From Alphaproteobacteria bacterium (lineage in GTDB: Bacteria; Pseudomonadota; Alphaproteobacteria; Acetobacterales; Acetobacteraceae): a DNA stretch of 64,000 nucleotides. The notes beneath the pieces are model-generated. The model did not search any database and had not been told where the DNA came from. It saw nothing but the letters and a program-made list of their open reading frames with translations. The translations under genes were made by a program, and so were the position numbers. Shown here one piece after another: positions 36,197 through 46,768 of the stretch. Position 1 is the stretch's first letter; each line of letters begins with the position of its first letter. The DNA is taken from positions 1 through 64,000 of the forward strand of contig VGDM01000001.1 of the NCBI GenBank assembly GCA_016869715.1, given 5' to 3'.

Positions 36197-37174
36197 ATGT
36201 CGTTGATCATGAAACGTCGCACATTTGCGCAACTTGGGTTCGTGGCGGGCGCCTTTCTGGCCGCGCCTCGTCTTGGACGCGCACAGGGCAGTTTTCCCGA
36301 ACGCACCGTTGAAGTGGTGACGCATGCCGGGGTTGGTGGTGGCACTGATATCACCGCGCGCATGATGATGGTGCAGGCGCCAAGCGAATTCAAACAGGAA
36401 TTCGTCGTGGTCAATCGCACTGCCGGCAGTGGTGCGCAGGCGCTGCAATATCTAGCCTCAAAGCCCGCGGATGGGCATACGATTATCCTGGTGACGCAGA
36501 CACATCTGCTTACGCAAATCCGCAATCGAAATGTGCCGCGGTTTCCAGAACTTGTGCCGCTGGTGCGCGCGACTGATGATCCGCAGCTTGTGCTGGTGCG
36601 GCGCGAAAGCCCCTTCCGTACTGCCGCTGATCTGGTTGCTGACGGCAAGCAACGTTCCTTGCGCTTTGGTGGCACGCATGTGGGCGGCGTTGATCATATC
36701 GCGATCTTTGCCTTTGGTCGGGCCGCAGGGTTGCAGCAACCAACCCTGGTACCTTTCCGAGGCGGTGGCGAGATCGTGATTAATCTGGTCGGCGGCAATT
36801 TGGATTCAGCCTTGGTGAACCCATCGGAGGCTGAGGCGCAACTACGCTCCGGTGAATTGCGCCCGCTGTTGGCGCTATCCGAAAAGCGGCTTGCGGGCTT
36901 TCCTGATCTGCCGACAGCGAAGGAGGCTGGCATTGATTGTGTTGCTTCCACCGTGCGCGGCTTTTGTGTGCTGCGGGGCACGCCAGAAGACCGCGTAGCG
37001 CGGCTCGAGGAAGGATTATTGCGCGCCATGTCTGGCCCAATCTTCAAATCCTATCTGGAAAATACGGGGCAGTCGCCCGATAGCGTGGTGGGTCGTGCCG
37101 CCTGGGGCGCGCAGCTTCAGGCCTTCCATGATAGCGGGCGGGAAGCGCTGCAGGCGCTTGGTTTGCTGCGCTGA
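36197..37174 (+). CDS. tctC: Tripartite tricarboxylate transporter receptor (TctC)
   Basis: A 325-residue periplasmic binding protein. Signal peptide 'MKRRTFAQLGFVAGAFLAAPRLGRAQ' has a twin-arginine-like 'RRTFAQLG'. Bug-type motifs 'VVTHAGVGGGTDITARM', 'VVNRTAGSGAQALQYL', 'VPFRGGGEIVINLVGGNLDSAL' and 'GFPDLPTAKEAGID' are present. AGGAGG precedes the ATG. It begins a tctCBA operon; the stop overlaps the tctB ATG. It is divergent from the orphan ABC binding protein. Confidence 0.93.
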   Translation: MSLIMKRRTFAQLGFVAGAFLAAPRLGRAQGSFPERTVEVVTHAGVGGGTDITARMMMVQAPSEFKQEFVVVNRTAGSGAQALQYLASKPADGHTIILVTQTHLLTQIRNRNVPRFPELVPLVRATDDPQLVLVRRESPFRTAADLVADGKQRSLRFGGTHVGGVDHIAIFAFGRAAGLQQPTLVPFRGGGEIVINLVGGNLDSALVNPSEAEAQLRSGELRPLLALSEKRLAGFPDLPTAKEAGIDCVASTVRGFCVLRGTPEDRVARLEEGLLRAMSGPIFKSYLENTGQSPDSVVGRAAWGAQLQAFHDSGREALQALGLLR

Positions 37175-37641
37175 TGCGCTGCGCACGCAACCCGAATCAC
37201 ACCATCGCCGCCAGTATTGCGGCGGTGGCCTTGGCCGCCATCGCCGCAACCTTTTCCTTTGAACCTGTGCCACCCGGCTTGCCCGGGCTTGGCGCGGTGG
37301 AATTTCCGCGCCTGGTATCGGCCATTCTTTTGTTGCTGGCGCTGATCCTAGGGCTGACCGCGGCATCGCCCCGAAGTGAGGAGGACGCGCCGCGCATTTC
37401 ATCCCTCGCCTGGTTGATTTTTGCGCTCTGTCTTGGGTTTCTGCCTCTCATGGAAATTGTCGGCATGATCCCGGCGATCCTGATTTTCCTGGTGGTGGCG
37501 GGGTTGCTTTGGGGGGGGACGGCTTCGCGCACACTGCTGCTTTCAGCGCTTGGCATGGGCATCGCCATTTGGTTGGTCTTTGTGAAGATCTTCCGCCTGA
37601 CCCTGCCCAAGGGTTGGCTTGTCACCATGCTGGGGTTTTGA
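37174..37641 (+). CDS. tctB: Tripartite tricarboxylate transporter small membrane subunit (TctB)
   Basis: A 155-residue protein with four hydrophobic segments, beginning about residues 10-28, 45-63, 77-112 and 120-140. Sequence in this family is poorly conserved, and assignment rests on size, topology and position between tctC (one-base overlap) and tctA (three-base gap). 'FPRLVSAILLLLALILGLTA' is a typical TctB second helix. Confidence 0.9.
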   Translation: MRCARNPNHTIAASIAAVALAAIAATFSFEPVPPGLPGLGAVEFPRLVSAILLLLALILGLTAASPRSEEDAPRISSLAWLIFALCLGFLPLMEIVGMIPAILIFLVVAGLLWGGTASRTLLLSALGMGIAIWLVFVKIFRLTLPKGWLVTMLGF

Positions 37642-37644
37642 CCT

Positions 37645-39123
37645 ATGGAAGGGTTTTTGGGCGGGCTTGCCATTCTGATTGATCCCTGGGTGATGTTCTT
37701 GGTGTTCCTTGGCACCGTGCTTGGGATTTTTGTTGGTGCGCTGCCGGGGATTTCGGGTAGCACCACCATTGCGCTGATGCTGCCCATGACCATCGCCATG
37801 GGGCCCATTCCCGCGATTTGTTTTCTGGGGGCAATTTATTGTGCGGCGAATTTCGGTGGGTCCATTACCGCCATTATGGTAAATGCGCCGGGCGATCCTT
37901 CAGCAAGTGCGACGGCGCTTGAAGGTTACAAGATGGCAGAAAAGGGTCAAGCGGGGCTGGCGCTTGGCATGTCCGCGGTTTCGTCGGCGATTGGCGGGAT
38001 ATTTTCGATCATTGTGCTGATCATTGCCGCACCCTTATTGGCGCGCGCAGCCTATTCCTTCGGGCCACCGGAGTATTTCGCGCTGGCTGTCTTCGGGCTT
38101 TCCATGTGCGCGGCGATTGGCGGCGATAGTGCGGTCAAGAATCTGATTGCGGCGGCCCTTGGTGTCCTGATTGCGACTGTCGGCATGGATTTGACAACGG
38201 GCATTGAGCGCTTCGCCTTCGGCATCGATGAGTTGGCTGATGGGATCAAATTCGTTCCTGTGTTGATCGGGCTTTTTGCGGTGAGCGAAATGCTCGATCA
38301 GGTGGTGCGGCGGGCGGAGAAGGCGAAGATCATTGCCATGGATGTGGCCCGCGTGCCGGGTATGGCGGAGTTTCGCAAATGCAATCGTTCTATCTGGATT
38401 GGCAGCAGCATTGGCACTTTCATCGGCGCCCTGCCGGCGCTTGGTGCCACAACGGCGGCACTGATTGGCTATAATGAAACGCGCCGTTGGTCCAAGCATA
38501 AGGAGGAATTTGGCAAGGGCAGCATTGAAGGGGTGGCGGGGCCTGAGGCTGCGAATAACGCCGCGGTGGGCGGTTCTATGGTGCCGACGCTTGCCTTGGG
38601 CATTCCCGGTAGTGCGACCACGGCGATTATTCTGGCGGGGCTGATTGTACAGGGGGTGCGGCCCGGCCCGCATCTTTTTACCGAACAGCCGACTCTGCTT
38701 TACGCGGTATTTGCTTCAATGCTCGCGGCCAATCTGTTCTATCTTGGGCTTGGGCTCTATATGGCAAAGTTTTTTGCGCGGATTTCTTTGGTGCCGCCAG
38801 CGATCCTTTGGCCTTCCGTATTCGTGCTTTCCATCATCGGCGCCTATGGACCGGATCAATCCATGGGCGATGTTGTCATTATGCTGGTGGCAGGGGTGGT
38901 GGGTTTTCTGTTCCGTCGCACTGGATTTTCACCTGCGCCCTTGATCATGGGCTTGGTGTTGGGTGGGAAGATGGAAGAAACGCTTAAGCAATCGCTGATC
39001 ATTTTCGGTGATGATGTCAGAATGTTCGCTACACGCCCAATTGCGATGACCTTACTTTGCATCACAGCAGCCGGGCTACTGTGGCCGGTACTGAGCAGGC
39101 TGTGGCGGCTGCGTGGGGTGTAG
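37645..39123 (+). CDS. tctA: Tripartite tricarboxylate transporter large membrane subunit (TctA)
   Basis: A 492-residue permease with about 12 helices. Signature 'GTVLGIFVGALPGISGSTTIALMLP' is at about 28-52, followed by 'GSITAIMVNAPGDPSASATALEGYKMAEKG'; the second half repeats it as 'PEAANNAAVGGSMVPTLALGIPGSATTAIIL'. With TctB and TctC it should import citrate or another di/tricarboxylate using the ion gradient. Confidence 0.96.
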   Translation: MEGFLGGLAILIDPWVMFLVFLGTVLGIFVGALPGISGSTTIALMLPMTIAMGPIPAICFLGAIYCAANFGGSITAIMVNAPGDPSASATALEGYKMAEKGQAGLALGMSAVSSAIGGIFSIIVLIIAAPLLARAAYSFGPPEYFALAVFGLSMCAAIGGDSAVKNLIAAALGVLIATVGMDLTTGIERFAFGIDELADGIKFVPVLIGLFAVSEMLDQVVRRAEKAKIIAMDVARVPGMAEFRKCNRSIWIGSSIGTFIGALPALGATTAALIGYNETRRWSKHKEEFGKGSIEGVAGPEAANNAAVGGSMVPTLALGIPGSATTAIILAGLIVQGVRPGPHLFTEQPTLLYAVFASMLAANLFYLGLGLYMAKFFARISLVPPAILWPSVFVLSIIGAYGPDQSMGDVVIMLVAGVVGFLFRRTGFSPAPLIMGLVLGGKMEETLKQSLIIFGDDVRMFATRPIAMTLLCITAAGLLWPVLSRLWRLRGV

Positions 39124-39198
39124 CGCTGAGCTATTTCAGTGCTGCGTCGGGCACCATAGCGCAACCCTATGCGTGGCCTCCGCCACAATAAGCCAGCG

Positions 39199-39417
39199 CT
39201 ACACCAAAAGCCCGGCCAGCGCCGCGCCTGAGGCAAGCATCAGGGAACGGTGATCGAGCATGATGGGGGCCTTTGCGGGTGTTTCATCACCTGGCATTGA
39301 GCCGAGTGGGATTTCGGGCAAGCCCGCCGGGGGGTGTTCAGCGCCTGAAATGCAAAGGCCAAGACCCCCAGCGCGGGCCAAAATAAAGCCGCAGCGTGAG
39401 CAAGTTTCCATGCTCAC
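39199..39417 (-). CDS. Small protein with cysteine pair and C-terminal hydrophobic segment
   Basis: Up to 72 residues. It starts '[16 protein letters not shown]', where C-x2-C could be half of a zinc ribbon with the later Cys of 'GLGLC', and ends in a hydrophobic stretch '[14 protein letters not shown]' that could anchor it. The GTG start overlaps the stop of the chemoreceptor gene (GTGA); an ATG lies six bases further on. No family recognised. Because its upstream partner is broken, expression is doubtful. Confidence 0.45.
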   Translation of the reverse strand: MSMETCSRCGFILARAGGLGLCISGAEHPPAGLPEIPLGSMPGDETPAKAPIMLDHRSLMLASGAALAGLLV

Positions 39418-41240
39418 GCTGCGGGCATTCTCAGCGCCGATAAGGCCGCTTGCAGCCGCTGGATCAGCGATTGCGTCGCACCGTGCGGCTGCACTGCCTC
39501 ATCCACCAGCGGCTTGGTCGCCTGATTGATGGTGCCAATCGCCTTGCCGGTAGTCTCGGTCATGTCGGAAACGCGGCCCATTGTACCTTCCAGCGCGCCG
39601 ACAGAAGAAGCGGGAGAACACAGGCACGAAGCGATTTCCGCCGTGGTTGCGGATTGTTCTTCAACCGCCGCGGCAGTCGCGTCATTTTCATTATTGAGCT
39701 GGCTAATGCACCCCACGATTTCGCGGATCACTTTAATCACATCGGAAATGATGGATTGCATGGCGCCGATTTCACCCTGAATGCCCTCGGTCGCCTTGGC
39801 TGATTGCGCGGCCAGCTTCTTCACTTCTGAAGCCACCAAGATAAAGCCCTTGCCGGCTTCACCCGCGCGGGCCGATTCGATGATGGTATTCAGCGCCAGC
39901 AGATTGGTCTGCGCCGCGGTGAACCCAATAAGCCCGGTCACATTATTGATCCTGACCGATACGGCATTCAGCCCATCAATCAGTGACGTCACACGATCCG
40001 CCTCATCAGCGGTACTGCGCGCCGTTTGCGCCACGGCATTCACGCGTGCCGAAACTTCTGAAATCGCGACCGTGAGCTGCTCCGCCGCATCAGAGACGGA
40101 TTGGATACCGTTATTGGCTTCCGTGCCTTCATGCGCCGTCGTGCGGGCCTGTGTCAGCGCGGTATCGGTCGTATTGGCGACCTTGCCGCCTTCCACCACA
40201 AGCTTGGCGGAATTGTCGGACAGCTCCGTGACGTATTGGCCAATGGCCTTTTCTAGATCATTGGCGATTTCATGAATGGTCGTGCGACGCGCGGTTTCCA
40301 GTTCTGCGCCGCGCTTGGCTTCCGCTTCACGCAGCTTGGCTGTTTCCACCAGGCCATCACGGAAGATGGTGGTGGCGCGGCTCATGTCGCCGACTTCATC
40401 CACGCGTTCGGCATGCGGGATGCCAACGGCGTGATCACCCTTCGCCAGCTTGTCCATGGAACCGGAAAGCTGATCAAGCGGCTTCGAAATGCGCAGCACC
40501 ATCAGCCAGGCGGCAGCCGCGGAAGCTGCCAGGATCATGGCGACCGCAATGTTCAGCATGACACGCCAAAAGGCCACGCAATCTTATGCCGCGTGAGTGG
40601 TGGTGGCCAGGCGTTCTTCAAGGGCGACATAGAATTGGTCAATCGGACCCATAATATCGGCCTTGAAGCGGTGGTAATCCGCGCCATGCATCAGATCACG
40701 CGCCATGGAGCAATTGGGGTCGCGGCAGACGGTGAGCTTGCCCCCAGAATCGGCAGAAATCCCCTGGGCGGCATTGATAGCGACGGTTTCAGGCTGGCTC
40801 AGCGCATCGGAATTCTGCTGCGCCTAACGCAACAGCGTAAATTCCGCTTCGAAGAAGCCGGCTTCGCGCATCATCTGCTGCAGTGGAATACGCGCGCCAT
40901 CCGGGCGCGGCGTACGGCACGTTGCCGCCACGAAACCCCAATAGATGCGGTGATAATCCAACGGGCGCGGCCTTTCGCCATTGCGAATCGCGATCACCGA
41001 CAAGAATTGTTCTTCCCACTTTGGATCACCCGTCACCACAAAGGTGCGCGCATTGCGCGTAATGTCATCCGATGATTGGCGCAATTCATCGGCCAGACGA
41101 TAGGAAAGATGCTGGTTCTGATAGGCATTGCACGCCGCGCTGAAGGCATCCTGCATCATCAAGAAGGACAGCAGCGCAAGGCCAGAGGCTGCCGCCAAGG
41201 CAACGCTCATGACAATGGCCACAGGCCGAATTCGTAACAT
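39414..41240 (-). pseudogene. Methyl-accepting chemotaxis protein, broken by two in-frame stops
   Basis: Read continuously, the frame gives a full chemoreceptor of about 608 residues: an N-terminal helix ('AIVMSVALAAASGLALLSFLMM'), a sensor domain with 'SSDDITRNARTFVVTGDPKWEEQFLSVIAIRNGERPRP', a second helix ('[15 protein letters not shown]'), a HAMP domain, and a signalling domain with '[10 protein letters not shown]' and '[11 protein letters not shown]'. It is cut by TAG at 40824-40826 and TAA at 40584-40586, with no frameshift. The stretch between them still reads as receptor sequence ('AQQNSDALS'). No cheA, cheW, cheB or cheR gene lies in the window. Confidence 0.85.
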
Positions 41241-41580
41241 GTGGGTCTCAAGATCCCGAGGGCGTTTCCGAAAGCCTCCATTCCACTCAAGGGCAGGGTT
41301 TGGGGCGGTCTTCATTCCAGCACGCTGAAATCGTGACGCCACCGGCCCACCACTCGGGTGAAATGGATGATAGAGTGATGCTATGCCGGTTTAGTGATGA
41401 AGCCTTGAATACTTGCATGAAATTGCCTCAAAAAAATCCAGTGATTAACTGCAAAATAAAATGGCATTAGGTAATTTTTTTGTAAAAATTGACGTAATTT
41501 TACTTGGGTCGTTTAACTTCAAAATGTGCATTCATCCTTACGTCCTGTTCCGGAATTTTGCCTAGGATGCGCCTTCTTGT
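41241..41580. promoter_or_regulatory. AT-rich divergent region between two chemoreceptor genes
   Basis: About 340 bases without a gene. The part from about 41400 to 41560 is strikingly A/T-rich for this genome, with runs of A and T such as 'AATTTTTTTGTAAAAATT' near 41480. It presumably holds both divergent promoters and could bind a nucleoid protein. No exact promoter could be fixed by eye. Confidence 0.5.
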
Positions 41581-43086
41581 ATGAATCGATTTGGTACTGA
41601 AAAATCAATGCGCCCCCATGCCGCTTCACTAAAAGGCTTCTTTTTTTGGCTTGGCCTTATTGCCGGGCTGACCGCGCTCGGCACCGCAGGCATCATGCAT
41701 GGCCTGCCGCAAACCCTGCCGGCACCGCCTGCCGATCCGCGCCTGCTTATCCTGGCGCGCAGCTTGGATCTTGCTTAAGGTGCGACTCAACTATCGGGCG
41801 CCGTTCCGCCCATGCTGCTGGCGCGATCCGATGTGGAATTGGCCGAAGCCGGGCGCCGCGCGCGCCAGGCGGAAGACTGGCTGAATGCGCTGCTGCGGGG
41901 CGATGCGCGAATCCCATCTTCCCTTCAGACTGCCAGCACCGGCCTTGCTTCTGCGCTCCGCCAGCTCGGAACGGCGCTGGGAGCCGAACAAAAGGCGCGG
42001 CAGGGAGCGGCGCGCCAAATCGTAGCATTTGCCGCGGCGCATCGTGTGTTTCGTGCTGTCCTGCTGCCCGCCATTGATGAGGTGGGCCAGGAAATCAGCC
42101 GCGCCATGAATGCGCCCACGGCTACGCGCGGCCAAGCGCCCCGGCCACGCGGCTTGCTCGCCAATAATGAAATCCCCCGTCAGGCGGCACTGCTGCGCGC
42201 CCGCAGCGCCGCGGAAGAACTTTTTGGCATTGCCAATCGCGCCGGTTCAGCCAGCGACGATGCGGCGCATCAGGCGCTGTTCGCAGCACAAAATACAGCC
42301 CTGGCGTCACTGCGCGCTGCCGTGGCGGCGCTTGGGGAGGCGCCGCGCTATCAGCCGCTGCGCGAAGCAGCCACCGTTCTGTATCGCGCGCATGAGGCGT
42401 TGGAAGCCCCTTTCGCCCGCCGGGCGCGCGAAATGGCCTCTGGCTAGGACGTCGCGGCGGCGGCTGCGCGGCTGACGGAAGCTGGCACTCGCTTTCAAGC
42501 CAGCATCGGCCGCGTGCTGACCAATGCCGGCAGTACCGATACCATTGTGCAGGGCCAGTCCGGTGCGGCAGAGAAGATCGGCGATGTGGTGAAGCTGATC
42601 ACCGCCATTGCCGGCCAGAACAATCTGCTGGCCCCGAACGCCACCATCGAAGCGGCGCGCGCCGGTGAAGCAGGCAAGGGCTTCACCGTGGTGGCATCCG
42701 AGGTGAAGGCCCTGGCCACGCAGACCGCCAGGGCCACGGACCAAATCTCCCGTCAGGTGCAGGAAATCCGCGGCACCTCCACTGAAGCGGTGAGCGCTAT
42801 TCACGGCATTGCCGAGGTTGTACAGCGCATTGACAGCATCGCCGCCGACGCCGCGCGCGCCATTGAACAGCAAGGGGCGGCGACGTGGCAAATCGCCCAG
42901 GGTATCGCCGCGGCAGCCGAGGGCACCACGGCGTTGGCCGGTGCGGTCGCCAAGGTACAGGGCAGCATGGAAGCTGCCGGGACGCCCGTGGCCGCGCTTG
43001 GTGATCACGCCGATGCCATGGCGCGGCAGAGCGCGGCGCTGCAACAGGAAGTGGCCTCTCTCTCCGCCCGGCTGCGCGCGGCCTAA
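41581..43086 (+). pseudogene. Second chemoreceptor-like gene, broken by two in-frame stops
   Basis: One frame covers a membrane helix ('GFFFWLGLIAGLTALGTAGIM'), a long helical region without obvious HAMP, and an MCP signalling domain with '[41 protein letters not shown]'. TAA at 41776-41778 and TAG at 42445-42447 interrupt it; the codons either side continue the same protein. The signalling tip also reads 'NNLLAPN' where chemoreceptors have 'TNLLALN', so a proline sits in the tip helix, a damaging change. Divergent from the other broken receptor. Confidence 0.82.
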
Positions 43087-43140
43087 GGCCAGCCAGCGCG
43101 GCGCTTGTCGCAAGACAGGGGGCGGGATAGACCCTGCCCT

Positions 43141-44247
43141 ATGTCACATAACAGTTTCGGCCATCTTTTCCGCGTCACCACCTGGGGCGAAAGCCATGGG
43201 CCGGCGATTGGCTGCGTAGTGGATGGCGCGCCGCCGCGCCTTGCGCTTTCGGAAGCCGATATCCAGCCCTTCCTGGATCGGCGCCGGCCGGGGCAATCCA
43301 AATTCGTTACACAGCGCCAGGAAGCGGATCAGGTGCGCATTCTCTCGGGCGTGTTTGAAGGTCAGACCACCGGCACACCCATTGCACTGATGATCGAAAA
43401 TACCGACCAGCGCAGCAAGGATTACGGGGAAATCAAGGATCGCTTTCGCCCCGGCCATGCCGATGTTGCCTATGAATTGAAATACGGCATTCGCGATTAT
43501 CGCGGCGGCGGGCGTTCCAGCGCGCGCGAGACCGCGATGCGCGTCGCCGCCGGCGCCATTGCGCGCAGGGTGCTGGGCGATGGCGTGCGGATCAGGGGCG
43601 CGCTCGTTGCCATGGGCGGCGATGCGGTGGACCGCGCCAATTGGGATTGGTCGGCGTTGGATGAAAATGATTTTTTCTGCCCGGACCGCGCTGCCGCGGC
43701 GCGCTGGGAGGAACAACTGCTCGCGCTGCGTAAATCCGGCGATTCAGTGGGCGCGGTGATTGAAATTGTGGCCGAAGGCGTGCCCCCCGGCCTGGGTGCG
43801 CCGATTTACGGCAAGCTTGATGCGGATTTGGCCGGCGCGCTCATGGGCATCAATGCCGTCAAAGGCGTTGAGATCGGCGACGGCTTTGCCGCCGCTGCCC
43901 TGACCGGCACGTCCAATGCCGATGAGATGCGCATGGCCGAGGGTAGCCTGGTCGCCTTCCAGGCCAATCATGCCGGCGGCGTTCTGGGCGGCATCAGCAC
44001 CGGCCAGCCGATTGTGGCACGGTTTGCGGTGAAGCCGACCAGCTCGATCCTGGAACCCCGACTTGGCGTTGATCGCTTCGGGCAGGATGTAGAGATCATC
44101 ACCAAGGGCCGCCACGACCCCTGTGTTGGCATCCGCGCTGTCGCTGTTGGGGAAGCGATGATGGCGCTGGTGCTGGCGGATCATTTGCTGCGCCATCGTG
44201 CGCAGAACCCGGATGCACCCAGTGCCGCGCGCCTGCCGCGCAACTGA
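43141..44247 (+). CDS. aroC: Chorismate synthase
   Basis: A 368-residue FMN-dependent enzyme making chorismate from EPSP, the last common step of aromatic synthesis. Family signatures: '[23 protein letters not shown]', 'GMHADVAY'-like '[37 protein letters not shown]', and '[18 protein letters not shown]'. The ATG at 43141 gives the canonical '[10 protein letters not shown]' start; a further upstream start adds a non-family leader. Confidence 0.97.
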   Translation: MSHNSFGHLFRVTTWGESHGPAIGCVVDGAPPRLALSEADIQPFLDRRRPGQSKFVTQRQEADQVRILSGVFEGQTTGTPIALMIENTDQRSKDYGEIKDRFRPGHADVAYELKYGIRDYRGGGRSSARETAMRVAAGAIARRVLGDGVRIRGALVAMGGDAVDRANWDWSALDENDFFCPDRAAAARWEEQLLALRKSGDSVGAVIEIVAEGVPPGLGAPIYGKLDADLAGALMGINAVKGVEIGDGFAAAALTGTSNADEMRMAEGSLVAFQANHAGGVLGGISTGQPIVARFAVKPTSSILEPRLGVDRFGQDVEIITKGRHDPCVGIRAVAVGEAMMALVLADHLLRHRAQNPDAPSAARLPRN

Positions 44248-44388
44248 TTGGGTTATCCCCCGCCGCAATCCCGCCACGCCCGCCACGGCGCCGCCTTAAA
44301 AGCCCTGAAAATACCTTGCCCTTGTCGCAAGGCCGCCTTGACGGCGGGGTCATATGTCCATGCGCACAGTTCAACATAGGAGGACAAG

Positions 44389-44625
44389 ATGCGCTACATG
44401 ACAAAGACCTCACTTCTCGCCACCGGCCTTGCTTTCGCGCTCATGGGCGCGGCCTTCGCCCAGGGGACGGCAAGCTCCACCGCCCCGGCCCAGGGCAGCC
44501 GCCCCGCCGCGCAGGCACCGGCCAAGCCGGGCGAAGCCGCCACCGGCCAGGTGCGTGGCCATCAGGGCAATGAAAGGGTCCGCGCAGTGACCCCGGCGGC
44601 GCCTTCGGGCGGCGCCACCCGCTGA
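44389..44625 (+). CDS. Small secreted Ala/Pro-rich protein
   Basis: A 78-residue protein with AGGAGG just upstream and a clear Sec signal ('[18 protein letters not shown]', cleavage after about residue 25). The mature ~53 residues are rich in Ala, Pro, Ser and Gly and predicted disordered, with no cysteines. No family recognised. It is a stand-alone gene followed by a terminator, which supports a real transcription unit. Confidence 0.7.
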   Translation: MRYMTKTSLLATGLAFALMGAAFAQGTASSTAPAQGSRPAAQAPAKPGEAATGQVRGHQGNERVRAVTPAAPSGGATR

Positions 44626-44676
44626 TCTGAACGCAAAACCGGCGAGCAGCAGCGCCCCTGCCCGCCGGTCCGCCAG

Positions 44677-44704
44677 AAGGCCCGCCCCAAAGGCGGGCCT
44701 TTTG
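44677..44704 (+). terminator. Rho-independent terminator
   Basis: AAGGCCCGCC (44677-44686) pairs with GGCGGGCCTT (44692-44701) around a five-base loop, followed by more Ts. It ends the transcript of the small secreted protein and separates it from acs. Confidence 0.88.
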
Positions 44705-44800
44705 CTGTTCAGGCGCCTCGCCACCCCAAAGATTGACGTTTTACAAAGCCCAGACGCACATTCCCCGATAGTAAGACCCAAACAGGGGGAGGACCCAGGC

Positions 44801-46732
44801 ATGGCTGATGAGTTGATCGCGCTGAAACCCGAAATCGTCGCCAAGGCGCGTGTGACGGAAGCTGAGCGCGCGGCCATGTATGATCAGGCGGCGAAGGACC
44901 CTGATGGTTTTTGGCGCGCGGAAGCAGGCCGCCTCGCCTGGATGAAGGCGCCGACGAAAATCAAGAATACTGATTTCAACGGCAATGTTTCGATCAAGTG
45001 GTTTGAGGATGGGGTGCTGAATGCTTCGGTCTCCTGCCTTGATCGGCATTTGGCCACGCGCGGAGATCAGGTGGCGATTCTGTGGGAGGGCGACGACCCC
45101 GCCGCAGATGCCAAGGTGACCTATCGCGATTTGCATGCCCGTGTTTGCAAGCTGGCCAATGCGATGCGTAAGCTTGGCGTGAAGAAGGGTGACCGCATTT
45201 GCATCTATCTGCCGATGCTTGTGGAAGCGGCAGTTGCCATGCTGGCCTGTGCGCGCGTTGGTGCCGTGCATTCCATTGTCTTTGGTGGGTTTTCCCCAGA
45301 CAGCCTCGCATCCCGCATTCAGGATTCCGAATGCGTGATGCTGATCACCGCCGATGAAGGCCGGCGCGGCGGGCGGCGCGTGCCTTTGAAAGTCAATGCA
45401 GATGAGGCGCTGCTGACCTGCCCATCCATCAAGAATGTAATTGTCGCGCGCAATACCGGCGGCAATGTTGAGATAATGTCAGGCCGTGATCATTGGTGGG
45501 ATGCGATCACGGCTGGCCAGCCTGAAACCTGCGAACCCGAGCCAATGGGCGCGGAAGACCCGCTATTCATCCTTTATACCTCGGGCAGTACGGGCAAGCC
45601 GAAGGGCGTTTTGCATACCACCGGCGGCTATATGGTCTGGGCCTCCTTTACGCATGAAAAGGTTTTCGATTACCGCGATGGCGAGATCTATTGGTGCACC
45701 GCCGATGTTGGCTGGGTGACCGGTCATAGCTACATTGTTTATGGCCCACTGGCGAATGGCGCCACCACGCTCATGTTTGAAGGCGTGCCAAGCTGGCCGG
45801 ACTCCGGGCGCTTCTGGCAGGTGGTCGCGAAGCACAAGGTGAATATCTTCTACACGGCACCCACCGCGATCCGCGCCCTGATGCGCGATGGTGAGGCGCC
45901 GGTGCATAAGCATGAGCGTTCAAGCCTGCGTATTCTTGGCAGCGTGGGTGAGCCGATCAATCCCGAAGCCTGGCTTTGGTATTATCGTGTGGTCGGTAAT
46001 TCCCGCTGCCCGATCGTAGATACCTGGTGGCAGACGGAAACCGGCGGCATTCTAATCTCGCCGCTGCCAGGCGCGGTCGCGCAAAAGCCGGGTTCCGCCA
46101 CACTACCGCTGCCGGGCGTGAAGCCCGCCTTGGTGGATGGGGAAGGCAAGCTTTTGGAAGGCGCGACCGAGGGGAATCTTGTCATCCTCGATAGCTGGCC
46201 GGGGCAGATGCGCACGGTTTATGGCGACCATGAACGCTTCGTGCAGACCTATTTCTCAGCCTTCAAGGGCATGTATTTTACCGGTGATGGCGCGCGGCGC
46301 GATGCCGATGGCTATTACTGGATCACAGGCCGCGTGGATGATGTGATCAATGTCGCCGGCCACCGTATGGGCACCGCCGAGATTGAAAGCGCGCTGGTGG
46401 CGAACCCAGCGGTCGCGGAAGCCGCCGTGGTGGGCATGCCGCATGACATTAAGGGCCAGGGCATCTACGCCTATGTCACGCTGAAAGCGGGTGTTGAGGC
46501 CACTGATGTGCTGCGCAAGGAATTGGTCGCCTGGGTGCGCAAGGAAATCGGCCCCATCGCGACACCGGATACCATTCAATGGGCGCCCGGCCTGCCAAAA
46601 ACCCGCTCCGGCAAGATCATGCGCCGCATCCTGCGCAAGATCGCCGCGAATGAGGTGGATGGGCTGGGGGATACCAGCACGCTGGCCGATCCCGCTGTGG
46701 TGGATGAGCTGGTGGCGAATAGGGTGAGGTGA
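44801..46732 (+). CDS. acs: Acetyl-CoA synthetase
   Basis: A 643-residue AMP-forming acetyl-CoA synthetase, activating acetate to acetyl-CoA. Motifs: '[20 protein letters not shown]' (P-loop-like A3), '[10 protein letters not shown]' (A5), '[38 protein letters not shown]' (A7-A8) and '[11 protein letters not shown]' (A10), where Lys605 is the residue known to be acetylated and reactivated by CobB in other bacteria. ATG 44801 has a GGGGGAGGA ribosome site. A sirtuin gene lies about 1.5 kb downstream. Confidence 0.96.
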   Translation: MADELIALKPEIVAKARVTEAERAAMYDQAAKDPDGFWRAEAGRLAWMKAPTKIKNTDFNGNVSIKWFEDGVLNASVSCLDRHLATRGDQVAILWEGDDPAADAKVTYRDLHARVCKLANAMRKLGVKKGDRICIYLPMLVEAAVAMLACARVGAVHSIVFGGFSPDSLASRIQDSECVMLITADEGRRGGRRVPLKVNADEALLTCPSIKNVIVARNTGGNVEIMSGRDHWWDAITAGQPETCEPEPMGAEDPLFILYTSGSTGKPKGVLHTTGGYMVWASFTHEKVFDYRDGEIYWCTADVGWVTGHSYIVYGPLANGATTLMFEGVPSWPDSGRFWQVVAKHKVNIFYTAPTAIRALMRDGEAPVHKHERSSLRILGSVGEPINPEAWLWYYRVVGNSRCPIVDTWWQTETGGILISPLPGAVAQKPGSATLPLPGVKPALVDGEGKLLEGATEGNLVILDSWPGQMRTVYGDHERFVQTYFSAFKGMYFTGDGARRDADGYYWITGRVDDVINVAGHRMGTAEIESALVANPAVAEAAVVGMPHDIKGQGIYAYVTLKAGVEATDVLRKELVAWVRKEIGPIATPDTIQWAPGLPKTRSGKIMRRILRKIAANEVDGLGDTSTLADPAVVDELVANRVR

Positions 46733-46768
46733 CACGTAATCGTTCCCCAAAGGTACTGAGGATTCCTC

